The notes below the pieces were generated by a model. It was not told the origin of the DNA, did no database searches, and saw nothing but the letters and a program-made list of their open reading frames with translations. A stretch of DNA of 64,000 nt from Terriglobia bacterium (GTDB taxonomy: Bacteria > Acidobacteriota > Terriglobia > Acidiferrales > UBA7541), in assembly GCA_020073605.1 (NCBI GenBank), contig JAIQEW010000008.1, positions 62,001 through 126,000 of the forward strand, given 5' to 3'. The position numbers were made by a program, and so were the translations under genes. Below, in pieces: positions 37,887 to 47,189 of this stretch. The first letter of the stretch is position 1; each line of letters begins with the position of its first letter.

Positions 37887-39311
37887 ATGGCTCCACGCAC
37901 AATCTACGAAAAAATCTGGGATGCGCACGTCGTCCGCGAGGAACCGGGAAAGCCCTCGCTGATCTACATCGACCGGCACCTCATCCACGAAGGCACCACT
38001 CCGCAGGCGTTCGCGGGATTGAAAGCGGCCGGCCGCAAGGTGCGCCGCCCCGATCTGACTTTCGCGGTGATGGACCATTCCGTCTCGACGAAAAATCGCG
38101 CCCTGCCCATATTGGACGCCAATGCCGCCGCGCAGTTCGAGGCCCTCGCGCGGAATTGCCAGGAGCACGGCATCAACCTCTTCGACATGAACAGCCGCAA
38201 TCAGGGCATCGTTCACGTGATCGGGCCGGAACTGGGGATCACGCTGCCCGGATGTACGATCGTGTGCGGCGATAGTCACACGGCCACTCACGGCGCCTTC
38301 GGCGCGCTTGCCTTCGGCATCGGGACGAGCGAAGTCGAGCACGTGTTTGCCACGCAGTGCCTCACGCAGTTCAAGTCGAAGACGATGAAGATCGACGTCC
38401 AGGGCAAGCGCCACCGCGGCATCACGGCAAAGGACATCATCCTCGCGATCATCGGCAAAATCGGAATCGGCGGCGGCACGGGCCACGTGATCGAATATAC
38501 GGGCGAGGCGGTTCGCGCTCTTTCGATGGAAGGCCGCATGACCATGTGCAACATGTCCATCGAAGGCGGCGCGCGCGCCGGCATGGTCGCGCCGGACGAG
38601 ACGACATTCGCCTACATCGAAGGCCGGCCCTTCGCGCCGCAGGGAAAAGAGTTTCAGGCCGCGGTCGAGCAGTGGAAGGCGCTCGCCACCGATCCCGGCG
38701 CCAAGTACGATGTGACCGTAACGCTGCACGCGGACGAAATCGCGCCGATGGTCACATGGGGCACGAACCCCGGCATGGTGACGCAGGTAACGAGCAGCGT
38801 TCCCGACCCTTCCTCGTTCCGGGATCCCGTTGACCGCAAAGCCGCCGAAAGCGCGCTCCTCTACATGGACCTGAAACCCGGCACGCCGATGGAAGACATC
38901 CGGCTCGACCGCGTGTTCATCGGCTCGTGCACGAATTCGCGCATCGAGGACCTGCGCGCGGCGTCGAAAGTGGTCTCCGGCAAGCACGTCGCGAAGTCGC
39001 TCAAGCAGGCGCTCGTCGTGCCCGGCTCGCGCGTCGTCAAAGCGGCGGCCGAAAAAGAAGGCCTCGACAAGATTTTCCGCGAGGCGGGGTTCGAGTGGCG
39101 CGATTCCGGCTGCAGCATGTGCATCGGCATGAACGACGATGTGCTGCCGAGCGGCGAACGCTCCGCATCCACTTCCAACAGAAATTTTGAAGGACGGCAG
39201 GGCAAGGGCAGCCGGACCCACCTGGTGAGCCCGGTGATGGCCGCGGCCGCCGCGATCGAAGGCCACTTCGTGGATATCCGCGAGTGGAAAGACGTGGACG
39301 GAGCGGAGTAG
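37887..39311 (+). CDS. leuC: 3-isopropylmalate dehydratase large subunit
   Basis: LeuC with LeuD isomerises 2- to 3-isopropylmalate in leucine synthesis. The 474-residue product starts (M)[15 protein letters not shown] and has [22 protein letters not shown], the iron-sulfur cysteines in IGSCTNSR and [12 protein letters not shown], and the aconitase-fold N-terminal half. ATG at 37887 gives the family N-terminus; ATG at 37857 adds ten residues. leuD follows after 35 bases. leuA-like and truA genes lie 8 kb away, and leuB is not in the window. Confidence 0.95.
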   Translation: MAPRTIYEKIWDAHVVREEPGKPSLIYIDRHLIHEGTTPQAFAGLKAAGRKVRRPDLTFAVMDHSVSTKNRALPILDANAAAQFEALARNCQEHGINLFDMNSRNQGIVHVIGPELGITLPGCTIVCGDSHTATHGAFGALAFGIGTSEVEHVFATQCLTQFKSKTMKIDVQGKRHRGITAKDIILAIIGKIGIGGGTGHVIEYTGEAVRALSMEGRMTMCNMSIEGGARAGMVAPDETTFAYIEGRPFAPQGKEFQAAVEQWKALATDPGAKYDVTVTLHADEIAPMVTWGTNPGMVTQVTSSVPDPSSFRDPVDRKAAESALLYMDLKPGTPMEDIRLDRVFIGSCTNSRIEDLRAASKVVSGKHVAKSLKQALVVPGSRVVKAAAEKEGLDKIFREAGFEWRDSGCSMCIGMNDDVLPSGERSASTSNRNFEGRQGKGSRTHLVSPVMAAAAAIEGHFVDIREWKDVDGAE

Positions 39312-39346
39312 CATCCGAGGAATCGAGGAGCCGAGGAAAAAGACCG

Positions 39347-39982
39347 ATGCAGCCTTTCACCAAACTCACGGGTCTCGTTGCGCCGCTCGATCGCGTGAAC
39401 GTCGATACCGATCAAATGGTGCCGAAGCAGTTTCTGAAGCTTCTGACGCGCGAGGGCTTCGGGCGCTTCCTCTTCTACGACTGGCGGTACCTGCAGGGCG
39501 AGAAACCGAATCCCGATTTCGTTCTGAACCGCCCGCGCTACAAGGGAGCCAGCGTGCTCCTCGCTCGCGCGAATTTCGGCTGCGGCTCGAGCCGCGAGCA
39601 CGCTCCCTGGGCGATTCTCGACTACGGCTTCCGCGCGATTCTCGCGCCCAGCTACGCCGACATTTTCTATAACAATTGCTTCAAGAACGGCATCCTGCCC
39701 GTCACGCTCTCGAACGAGCAGATTGACGAGCTTTTCAAGCGCACCGAATCGAGCGAAGGCTATCGCGTCACCGTCGATCTTGAGCAGCAGGTCGTCACCG
39801 ACGACAAAGGCTTGCGCTATTCGTTCACAATCGACCCCTTCCTCCGCGAATACTTGCTGAGGGGCCTCGACGACATCGGACTCACGCTGGTCCATGAGGC
39901 GGAAATTACCGCCTACGAAAAGAAGAACGTCCACGCCCCCGAGATGCACGCTCCGCTCGACGTGAAGTACCACCACGACTGA
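39347..39982 (+). CDS. leuD: 3-isopropylmalate dehydratase small subunit
   Basis: The 211-residue LeuD forms the swivelling domain of isopropylmalate isomerase. It has [41 protein letters not shown] and [14 protein letters not shown], all typical. ATG at 39347 has GAGGAAAA upstream; the longer frame overlaps leuC. It is transcribed with leuC. The following gene, an FHA protein, is in the same direction 87 bases on, but has no metabolic link. Confidence 0.96.
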   Translation: MQPFTKLTGLVAPLDRVNVDTDQMVPKQFLKLLTREGFGRFLFYDWRYLQGEKPNPDFVLNRPRYKGASVLLARANFGCGSSREHAPWAILDYGFRAILAPSYADIFYNNCFKNGILPVTLSNEQIDELFKRTESSEGYRVTVDLEQQVVTDDKGLRYSFTIDPFLREYLLRGLDDIGLTLVHEAEITAYEKKNVHAPEMHAPLDVKYHHD

Positions 39983-40069
39983 CCACACGTTAGCCATCGG
40001 ACAAGCTGGCCCCGGCTATTTCTTGATTCGGCGCGCTGCCGGGCTGAAGATCGCAATAGGCTCATTTCG

Positions 40070-41113
40070 ATGCCCAGATTCCTGATCCATCATACCGGCG
40101 AAGATTCGCGCGTCTTCGAGCTGCTCGGCGATCGCCCGGTCTCCATCGGCCGCGCGAAATCGAGCAGCCTCGTGCTCGACAACGCCAGCATCTCGCGCCT
40201 GCACGCCGTGGTGCGTTCTTCCCCTGACGGCACATGGCAGATCATCGATCGCGCGAGCGCGAATGGCGTGAAGGTCAACGGCAAAGCGGTGAAAGAGGCT
40301 GTGTTGCACGCGAACGACGAGGTCATCCTCGGCGAATACCGCCTGCGGTTCTTTGAGGATTCCGCGGCGCGCAACATGGTCACGTACGGTACGCCGCAGC
40401 TCCCTCCCGCATTCGCCAAGGTGCTTTCGGAGCCGGCCTATTCGGGCACGTTTCTCCCGGTTCAAGCCGTCGGAAGCGTGACCTCCACCAATCTGAAGAA
40501 ACCTCCGAGCGCGGAGGAGCGTTTGCACGCGCTCGAGCACGAGAACCGCTTGTTGACGTTGCTTTATCGCGTCAGCCGCACACTGGGCGAATTGGCAACG
40601 GTCCCGCAAGTAACGCGGCGCATTCTCGATCTGGTTCTCGAAATGGACGGCGCCGAGCGCGGCTTCGTGATGCTCCTCGATAAGGACTCCATCGGCCGGG
40701 GCGATTTCAGCCAAGGCGACTACGGTTTTGAGCCTGCCCTCATTCGCCATCGCGCCGGATCAAAGGCTCCGCAGGGCGCGCCTCAATTGACCATTTCCCA
40801 GAGCATCATTCGCCAGGTGATGCAAGGCGGCTTGCCGTTGCTGGTCACCGATCCAAAAGCCGACCCGCGTCTTGCCGCCAGCCAGAGCATCGCAGCGGCG
40901 GGAATTCAGTCCGCGATGTGTTCCCCGCTCGGCGTGAAAGACCACCTGCTCGGACTGCTCTATGTGGATAATCTCTCCCGCAGGGGCATGTTCACCGTCG
41001 AAGACCTCAACGTCTTCACCGTGATCGCCACGCAGGCGGGACTCGCGATAAACAACGCCCGCACGGGCGCCCACACGGCGAAGGAACCCCAGCCATCGCC
41101 CGCCCTGGAGTAG
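40070..41113 (+). CDS. FHA-GAF domain signalling protein
   Basis: The 347-residue protein has an FHA domain (about 1-90) with VSIGRAKSSSLVLDNASISRLHAVV, which binds phosphothreonine, and a GAF domain (about 170-330) with LLYRVSRTLGELATVPQVTRRIL and MCSPLGVKDHLLGLLYVDN. The N-terminal FHA and C-terminal sensor GAF suggest a phosphorylation-dependent signalling protein without an output enzyme, such as cyclase or kinase. Similar FHA-GAF proteins pair with Ser/Thr kinases; none is adjacent. It is convergent with a small membrane protein. Confidence 0.87.
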   Translation: MPRFLIHHTGEDSRVFELLGDRPVSIGRAKSSSLVLDNASISRLHAVVRSSPDGTWQIIDRASANGVKVNGKAVKEAVLHANDEVILGEYRLRFFEDSAARNMVTYGTPQLPPAFAKVLSEPAYSGTFLPVQAVGSVTSTNLKKPPSAEERLHALEHENRLLTLLYRVSRTLGELATVPQVTRRILDLVLEMDGAERGFVMLLDKDSIGRGDFSQGDYGFEPALIRHRAGSKAPQGAPQLTISQSIIRQVMQGGLPLLVTDPKADPRLAASQSIAAAGIQSAMCSPLGVKDHLLGLLYVDNLSRRGMFTVEDLNVFTVIATQAGLAINNARTGAHTAKEPQPSPALE

Positions 41114-41118
41114 TCCCG

Positions 41119-41457
41119 CTACTCCGCACTCGGCGTTCGAATGAAAGCGACGATGAACAAGACTCCCAGAAGACCATGTGTCGCCGCATTTACGGCTAGT
41201 TCCGAGAGGGTTGTTCGTCCCTTCAAAAAGAAGGCGAGGAGAGTCACCATCCACAGCGCCTTTTCTAGGATGGCCGGAATCATGAGGAGCCTGAACCGCT
41301 TCGGATTCCAGCCAATCAAGAAGAAGGCAACCTGCCAGGCCGCAAGGGTTGCGAGGAAACCGTAGTACATGGGCTCGCCCGGCTGCCGGTAAAGCGGGAC
41401 GAGCGCCAAGGCCCCGAAGGCGCCCGCAATCCAGAATACGACTCTTGCGAATTTCAT
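41119..41457 (-). CDS. Small four-helix membrane protein, unknown
   Basis: The 112-residue product has about four hydrophobic helices (residues near 5-22, 33-50, 60-78 and 90-108). No known motif was recognised. It follows the glyoxalase-like protein in the same direction after 18 bases and may be co-transcribed with the ECF-glyoxalase pair. Cytoplasmic-membrane location is inferred from hydrophobicity. Confidence 0.7.
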   Translation of the reverse strand: MKFARVVFWIAGAFGALALVPLYRQPGEPMYYGFLATLAAWQVAFFLIGWNPKRFRLLMIPAILEKALWMVTLLAFFLKGRTTLSELAVNAATHGLLGVLFIVAFIRTPSAE

Positions 41458-41475
41458 CTGGTCCTCCGTATTCCG

Positions 41476-42480
41476 CTAACTCGCAACGTCCCGAATGTGC
41501 GTGGCGACGAACCAGCGGTTCCCGAAGGGATCCGTCACGCCGCCGCTGCGGTCCCCGTAGGGCTGATCCGCGACGGGCTGGATCGAAGTGGCGCCGGCCT
41601 TCATCGCGCGCTCATATGCGGCGTCCGCATCCGGCACGTACAGGTGAAGCGTGCAAGGCATCGGCTGGTACGGCCCGTGCGCGTCGCCCATGCCGATGAC
41701 AGAATCCCCGATCTGAACCTGCGCGTGGTGGACCACACCGTCGGGCGACTGCGCCCGGTACACTTCCTCGGCCCCGAACGCTTTCCGCAGAAACTCGATC
41801 ATCGCCGGCACTCGAAGAGGATTCATGTACGGGGTCACGCTGCGAAATCTCTCGAAAATCGTATTGCCGGGGGTTGGCTTGCTGATGTGCCAGCTGTTCC
41901 CGCACATATCCTTTACCGTGCCGCTGCGCTCACCGTAGTCTTGGTCGGCAACCGGCTGGAATGGTGTGGCGCCTGCGGCGACCGCGCGATCGTAAACCTC
42001 ATCGACATTGTCCACCTGAAGCACCATCGAAGCCGGCGTGGGAGGAAACTGCGTATTCGCCTCCGCCAGCTCGACCATCGAGTCTCCGATTTTCACTTCG
42101 GCATGCATGATGACGTCCGTTCCCGGCCCTTTGATCCGGAAACGCTCCTCCGCGCCAAACGCCGTCTTCATGAATTCGATCAACTGCGCTGCGTTCGGAA
42201 TAACGAGGTACGGCGTAATGCTGTGGAATCCTTCGCGAATGTAATTGACGGCCTTTCCAGGGGCTGTTGACATCGCTGCTCTCCTTTCCAAATCGGCTTT
42301 CAGACGTGCTCGGAAATCCGCGCGCGGCAGACCACGCATGCCTGCAACCACGCTTGTCACGGGCGCCCACTCCGCGTCGAAAGCGCCCGCGCTCTCCATC
42401 CCCGCGAGTGACGCACCCGGAGGTCCGAGAATGGCCTCCACGATTCTGTCGAGTTGTTCGCTCGGTGTTTGCTTGGCCAT
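41476..42480 (-). CDS. Two-domain PhnB-type VOC protein, ECF partner
   Basis: The 334-residue protein has an N-terminal helical segment of about 75 residues (EQLDRIVEAILGPPGASL through FRARLKADLERR), then two tandem VOC/PhnB domains (about 85-205 and 215-330) with NAAQLIEFMKTAFGAEE and VPAMIEFLRKAFGAEE. The N-terminal segment resembles those found on proteins co-encoded with ECF sigma factors. It starts eight bases after the ECF sigma stop, so it is probably co-translated. A role as modulator of the sigma factor, rather than a free glyoxalase, is inference. Confidence 0.83.
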   Translation of the reverse strand: MAKQTPSEQLDRIVEAILGPPGASLAGMESAGAFDAEWAPVTSVVAGMRGLPRADFRARLKADLERRAAMSTAPGKAVNYIREGFHSITPYLVIPNAAQLIEFMKTAFGAEERFRIKGPGTDVIMHAEVKIGDSMVELAEANTQFPPTPASMVLQVDNVDEVYDRAVAAGATPFQPVADQDYGERSGTVKDMCGNSWHISKPTPGNTIFERFRSVTPYMNPLRVPAMIEFLRKAFGAEEVYRAQSPDGVVHHAQVQIGDSVIGMGDAHGPYQPMPCTLHLYVPDADAAYERAMKAGATSIQPVADQPYGDRSGGVTDPFGNRWFVATHIRDVAS

Positions 42481-42488
42481 TTTTCCGC

Positions 42489-43040
42489 TCACTTCTTGCC
42501 CGGCTTCGCGTCCCACTGCGCGCGCAGATTCCGGATGCCTCGAAACTGAAGCTGCTTGATCGCGCCGGGCGTGCGCTTCAGCTCGCGGGCGATTTCGCTG
42601 ATGCTCTTTTCTTCGGCGAACCGCATCTCGATCACGCGCCTCTGTTCCGCGGGCAATGCGTTGACGAGCCGGAAGAGCCGGGCGCGCCGTTCCGCTTCCT
42701 CCGGATTCGAGTCCGCGCGGTCGGCGGGCGGGTCCGACTCGATGGGGTCACCAGTCTCTCTCGCCGTGCGCTGCCAGCGATCTGCGATGGCATTCCCCGC
42801 GATCCGGTAAAGCCACGCCGCAAAGGGCACGCCGCGCCACTCGAACTTCGCTAGATTGGCCAGCGCCTGTTGAAACACCTCGGCGGTCACGTCCTCCGCG
42901 TTCGCGCGGTCCCGCACACGCCGCGCGACGTACGCGTACACGCGCTCGAAATTCTCCTCGTATAGCTCCGCGAAGCGCGCAGGATCACGCTGCGCCGCTT
43001 CGATCAGGAGCCGTTCGCGGGCGTCCTTCTTCTGTGGCAT
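42489..43040 (-). CDS. ECF RNA polymerase sigma factor
   Basis: The 183-residue protein has sigma2 (about 15-80; FAELYEENFERVYAYVARRV and AAWLYRIAGNAIADRW) and sigma4 (about 120-170; LVNALPAEQRRVIEMRFAEE and ELKRTPGAIKQLQFRGIRNL). It is followed directly by the glyoxalase-like protein. No classical anti-sigma gene (zinc-binding ASD) is adjacent. ATG at 43040 was chosen over GTG at 43046. Confidence 0.9.
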   Translation of the reverse strand: MPQKKDARERLLIEAAQRDPARFAELYEENFERVYAYVARRVRDRANAEDVTAEVFQQALANLAKFEWRGVPFAAWLYRIAGNAIADRWQRTARETGDPIESDPPADRADSNPEEAERRARLFRLVNALPAEQRRVIEMRFAEEKSISEIARELKRTPGAIKQLQFRGIRNLRAQWDAKPGKK

Positions 43041-43129
43041 TCGCACTCTGTCCGAAACTGTCCCTCGCTCCGTCCTCTACATGGATAAACCGCTGAACCG
43101 CCGAAAGGTTACGCCGGAAATCTATCGAA

Positions 43130-44053
43130 TCATTCGGCGGTGCGCCCGGCCGGTTCCATCGACTCGGGCGCGGCGGGGGCGGCGCCCTTCAATTCGGCAA
43201 GCAGGATGCCGGCGAAGATCAGCGCCGCTCCTGCAAGCGTTCGCATGCCAAAACGCTCGCGCGCGAGCAGCCACGACGTCAGCGCGGCAAACACCGGCTC
43301 CAGGCTGATAAGGATCGCCACGTGCGACGGCGAAGTGTGCTGCTGTGCCCAAGTTTGGAACGAAAACGCGATCACGGTCGCGCCGATCGAAGTGGTTAAG
43401 ATTGCGAAGATCACCGTGTCGCTCATCACCATCCGCGGTTTCTCCCAGCCGGCCGCCGCAAGAACCGGGAGAAGCATTGCCGAGAGAACCGCCGTCGTCG
43501 CCACCTGCAAGAAGGCGAGCGACCCGACGGAATGTTCCCCGGCGTAACGCCCAATAAAAATGATGTGCAGCGCGAACATCACGGCGCACCCGAAAACGAT
43601 CGGATCGCCGCGGTTCAGCGCTCCCAGTCCCTCGGAAGGCACCGTCAAGAAATAGAGTCCGGCGAGCGCCGCGGCAGCCCCGCTCCAGATCCAAGCCGTG
43701 ATGCGGCGCCGCCCGAACACCGCCAGGAAGATCGGCACGAGCACCACGCTCAGGCCGGTGATGAAGGCGGCCTTCGCGGGTGTGGTGAGTCGCAGGCCGG
43801 CGATCTGAAAAGCGTAGCCGCCGAACATAAAGAAGCCGATCTGCACCCCCGCCCAAAGCGTGCCCCTGTTCATCCGTCGAAGCGACGACCAGAAAATGCA
43901 CGCCATCACGGTCGCGGCAAGACTGAAGCGCACGGCGATGTACAGGAAAACGGAAATGTCGGCGAGCGCGTCCTTGATGACGACGAACGTGGCACCCCAG
44001 ATCACGGTGCAGAAGCCTATCGCGAGATCGGCGCGCGCGCGTTTGCTCAGCAT
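43130..44053 (-). CDS. EamA/DMT-family transporter
   Basis: The 307-residue protein has ten hydrophobic helices arranged as two EamA repeats, with GATFVVIKDALADISVFLYIAVRF in the first and SIGATVIAFSFQTWAQQHTSPSH in the second. These carriers export metabolites such as amino acids or act in drug/nucleotide-sugar transport. ATG at 44053 gives the typical short cytoplasmic start (MLSKRARADLAIGF). It is divergent from the secreted 243-residue protein; the substrate is not predictable. Confidence 0.9.
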   Translation of the reverse strand: MLSKRARADLAIGFCTVIWGATFVVIKDALADISVFLYIAVRFSLAATVMACIFWSSLRRMNRGTLWAGVQIGFFMFGGYAFQIAGLRLTTPAKAAFITGLSVVLVPIFLAVFGRRRITAWIWSGAAAALAGLYFLTVPSEGLGALNRGDPIVFGCAVMFALHIIFIGRYAGEHSVGSLAFLQVATTAVLSAMLLPVLAAAGWEKPRMVMSDTVIFAILTTSIGATVIAFSFQTWAQQHTSPSHVAILISLEPVFAALTSWLLARERFGMRTLAGAALIFAGILLAELKGAAPAAPESMEPAGRTAE

Positions 44054-44149
44054 GGAGTTTCCGAGTGTATGCGGCGAGCGGCCCGGCGGCAAGACGCGTC
44101 GGAAAATGCTTGACGGCATCTCAATGCCAATGTAAATAGGCGTCACGTT

Positions 44150-44881
44150 ATGACGATACGGTCAATACTTGCCCTGTTTATCTGCTGCCTGATGCTTGCG
44201 GCGCGTCCCGTTGCAGCGCTTGCCGGCGGGCAGACCCAGAATGCGCCCGCCTCGGGCGCCACGCACGGAGCGAGCGATGTAAAGGAATCAACGGGCATCG
44301 TCACCGAATCCGTGTGCTCGGGGGCGAATCAGCGAATCGAGCTCAAGACATCCTCGGGAGTGCTGCACCTTCGCGGCCCGGCCGGCGGAGGGCTGGCCAT
44401 CGTGGAAACGTCGCAGTTGCCCGTGGGATTCAACTCCTGCACATCGCTCAAAGGGCTGCGCGTTTCGGTTCAGTACAAGCCCGACATCGCGCAGAAGCAG
44501 AGCGGGACAGTCCAGTCCCTTCGGCTACTGCCTCCGGAGGATTCGGATCCCGGCGCGGGCCCGCAGGCCCCGCCTCCATCCAGCGGCGATTCCGCAACGC
44601 AGCTTGTTCCCGATGCCGCGATGACCGCGGAAGGACGCGTCACCGACGTAAAGTGCACGGGCAACGAAATCCTCGTGAAGATTGTTACCCCTGCTCGCCC
44701 GTTCGCGCTCCACGCGCGCGACTATGCGCGCCTCACCTACGACGACGATCGCACGTCGTTCGAAAACCGGGACTTCCCCGCTTGCACGCAGCTCAATGGG
44801 CGCGTCGCCGCCATCCAATTTATCGTCGTCGAGCACAAGCAGTGGGACGGCGAGATGCAAAGCGTGGAAATCGAGAAGTAG
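44150..44881 (+). CDS. Exported protein with an internally duplicated domain
   Basis: The 243-residue product has a signal peptide (about 1-25). Two similar halves follow. The first runs from STGIVTESVCSGANQRIELKT to CTSLKGLRVSVQYKPD; the second from AEGRVTDVKCTGNEILVKIVT to CTQLNGRVAAIQFIV and GEMQSVEIEK. Each half has two conserved Cys. The core resembles an OB-like beta fold. It is not assigned to a known family by eye. It is convergent with the M20 peptidase, 13 bases away. Confidence 0.74.
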   Translation: MTIRSILALFICCLMLAARPVAALAGGQTQNAPASGATHGASDVKESTGIVTESVCSGANQRIELKTSSGVLHLRGPAGGGLAIVETSQLPVGFNSCTSLKGLRVSVQYKPDIAQKQSGTVQSLRLLPPEDSDPGAGPQAPPPSSGDSATQLVPDAAMTAEGRVTDVKCTGNEILVKIVTPARPFALHARDYARLTYDDDRTSFENRDFPACTQLNGRVAAIQFIVVEHKQWDGEMQSVEIEK

Positions 44882-44894
44882 ACTCGGAGAAAGT

Positions 44895-46148
44895 TCAGCG
44901 CTCGAGGCCGGCGAGCGTTACGGTCGTGAGGAACAGGCGCTTCAATCCCAGCTCGCGCCCGGCGGGATCGTACCATTCGTCGAGCGTGTGCGACCCGCCG
45001 CCCTTCCCTCCCCCGCCGAGCGCCACGGCCGGAATTCCCATCGAGAGAGGAATATTCGCGTCGGTCGAGCTGCGTTCCAGTCGCGAGCGGTTTCCCAGGT
45101 AGCGGTCCACGTTGCGAATCGCCGCCACCAGCGGCGAATCGTCGGGCAGTTTTCCCGCAGGGCGCGTGCCGAGCGAACGAGTACTGAGTTGAAGGGAGCT
45201 GTTCCCCGCGCGCCAAAACGCTATCTCGCTATTCACGCCGGATTGCATCGCGTCCCGCAGGGCCGCTTCGAGCCGGCTGAGCTCGCGCTCGTCTTCCGAG
45301 CGCAGATCGATCTTGACGGCGGCGCGCGCTGGAATTGAATTGACCGACGTGCCGCCCTCGATCACGCCGAAGTTATACGAACTCCGCGGATCGTCGGGCA
45401 CGCGCACCGAAGAGAACTGGACGATTCCTCGCGAAATTGCCGTGATCGGATTCGGCGCGCCGAAATCGGACCAGCTGTGGCCTCCGGGGCCCGTCACGCT
45501 CACTTCAAAACGGCGCGACGCGATCCCCTGCGTGGTGATGTGGTCGGTTGACGGCCCGTCCACCGCGATGATGGCCGCGAGCCGCGAACCGTAGCTCTCC
45601 ACCAGCGCGCGCATTCCGCGCAGGTTCCCTTCGCCTTCTTCGCCGACGTCCCCGGCAAGCACGATCGTCTTCGTCGTGCGGATGCGCGATTCCGAAATTG
45701 CGCGTGCCACCCCGGCCAGCGATGCAAGTCCCACGGCGTTGTCGGAAATTCCGGGCCCGACCAGGTGGCTTCCGTTGCGCTTCACGCGGACGTCCGTGCC
45801 CGCGGGAAACACGGTATCGAGGTGTGCGGCTAGAAGCACGACGCTCTTTGCGTCCGAGCCGGCGCGCTCTGCGATCACGTTGCCCGTCTTGTCAGTGCGG
45901 ACTTCGAACCCGCTCGCCGCGAAAAGTTCCTTCAGGGCTTCGCCCCTGCGCGCTTCGTCGAATTCGTGCGCGGGAATTTCCGAGAGGCGAATCTGCTGGT
46001 CGGTCACCCAGCGGGAATTGCTGTCGATCCAGTCGAGCCCACGAGCGCAGCGCGGGTCTCCGGCGGCTTTCGAGACGGAATCGTCGGTGGCGCGGGCGGA
46101 AATAGTAGCCATCGAAATCAAGATACAGCAGATGGGTACGAGTTTCAC
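44895..46148 (-). CDS. Exported M20-family zinc peptidase
   Basis: The 417-residue protein has a signal peptide starting VKLVPICCILISMATISARA. The catalytic motifs are LLAAHLDTVFPAG (His-x-Asp), GISDNAVGL, the Glu pair in DVGEEGEGNLRG, and the dimer-forming region with VTGPGGHSWSDFG. The C-terminus has the last ligand region SHTLDEWYD. The M20A/peptidase T-like group acts on di- and tripeptides or acylated amino acids. GTG at 46148 is chosen as the start from the signal peptide; an inner ATG is possible. It follows the GNAT gene in the same direction after 20 bases. Confidence 0.9.
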   Translation of the reverse strand: MKLVPICCILISMATISARATDDSVSKAAGDPRCARGLDWIDSNSRWVTDQQIRLSEIPAHEFDEARRGEALKELFAASGFEVRTDKTGNVIAERAGSDAKSVVLLAAHLDTVFPAGTDVRVKRNGSHLVGPGISDNAVGLASLAGVARAISESRIRTTKTIVLAGDVGEEGEGNLRGMRALVESYGSRLAAIIAVDGPSTDHITTQGIASRRFEVSVTGPGGHSWSDFGAPNPITAISRGIVQFSSVRVPDDPRSSYNFGVIEGGTSVNSIPARAAVKIDLRSEDERELSRLEAALRDAMQSGVNSEIAFWRAGNSSLQLSTRSLGTRPAGKLPDDSPLVAAIRNVDRYLGNRSRLERSSTDANIPLSMGIPAVALGGGGKGGGSHTLDEWYDPAGRELGLKRLFLTTVTLAGLER

Positions 46149-46167
46149 GTGATTCGTGCGGCGGATT

Positions 46168-47142
46168 CTATCGCCAGTCGTCGAGGATGTACACGCCGGC
46201 GCGGTTGTAGCCGGATGCGGCATCGCCGATTTCCATCGCTACGCCCTGCATCTCCGTGCGGAATCCACGCGCGATCATGGCTTGAAACGCCTCGCGGCGC
46301 GCGAGGTTTACGCCCGCCGTGATCTTCTGCGCGCCTTTGGCTCCCGCGAACGCCTCCACCGCAGCCAGTAGACGCGCGAAGTTCTTGCCCACGCGCGGCC
46401 CCGGACGCACCGCCGCAAACTTAACGTAGCATGTGCCGCCCCCGGCCTCTGTGCCGGGGCCCGAATGGCACACCGCGAATGCCCCCAGCCGGTCTCCATC
46501 CCACACGAGAACCGTATCGCCGAGATTTTGCTCCGCGACGGAGCGGATTTCGCGCACTAGATCGAGACCTTCGAAAATCGTGTCGGTCACTTCGCGGCAA
46601 GAGGCGAGAATTCGAGGCCTGTCTTCTGGCTTGCATTCGGAGAACAGCGCCGTGTCCGGATCAGCGCCAGCCGGCGTCTCGCTGATCGTCTTTCCCATGA
46701 TCGCGACCAGATCGCGCGGCCAAAAGCCGTACTTTTGATACAGGGCCATGTGCTTTGCGCTGTGCGCGAACGTATAGAGGCCGAGATGCCCGATGCCCCA
46801 GCGTCGAAAGATTTCCATCGTGGGAGCGAGCAACTGCTGCGCAATGCCGCGATTCCAGTATTCAGGCTCCACGGTCAAGGGACCGAAGAACCCGAAGCTG
46901 CCCCAGTTCGCCACGAAGTTCGATCCGATCAGCCTTCCACTTTCTTCGGCTCCGACCGTCGCGAACGGGTCGGCGGTCCAGCGCGTCCGGGCATAGTCGC
47001 TGTCGGCTGGCCGGCGGGGGTCATCCGGCGGCAATCCAAGGAATGTCGAGAATGCCACTCGAATGATGCGCGCGGCTTCGGCAAGATCGCTCTCCACGAG
47101 CGGCCGGATGATGATCCCGGATTGGCGTTGCGATGTGGCCAC
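46168..47142 (-). CDS. GNAT-family N-acetyltransferase with two domains
   Basis: The 324-residue product has an N-terminal GNAT domain (about 10-165) with FFGPLTVEPEYWNRGIAQQLL, acetyl-CoA-binding region, and a second, weaker GNAT-like domain (about 170-320) with VKFAAVRPGPRVGKNFARLLAAVEAFAGA. The start is GTG at 47142. It is followed by the M20 peptidase. The paired layout is found in several bacterial acetyltransferases of unknown substrate. Confidence 0.86.
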   Translation of the reverse strand: MATSQRQSGIIIRPLVESDLAEAARIIRVAFSTFLGLPPDDPRRPADSDYARTRWTADPFATVGAEESGRLIGSNFVANWGSFGFFGPLTVEPEYWNRGIAQQLLAPTMEIFRRWGIGHLGLYTFAHSAKHMALYQKYGFWPRDLVAIMGKTISETPAGADPDTALFSECKPEDRPRILASCREVTDTIFEGLDLVREIRSVAEQNLGDTVLVWDGDRLGAFAVCHSGPGTEAGGGTCYVKFAAVRPGPRVGKNFARLLAAVEAFAGAKGAQKITAGVNLARREAFQAMIARGFRTEMQGVAMEIGDAASGYNRAGVYILDDWR

Positions 47143-47189
47143 GCTGATATTAGAGCCTCGACTTTCTCCTCTGGCAAGACGCGGAAAGC

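Noticed and set aside
37773-39314. 513-residue open frame antisense to leuC
   Set aside because: Shadow of leuC; no Shine-Dalgarno site and no family pattern.
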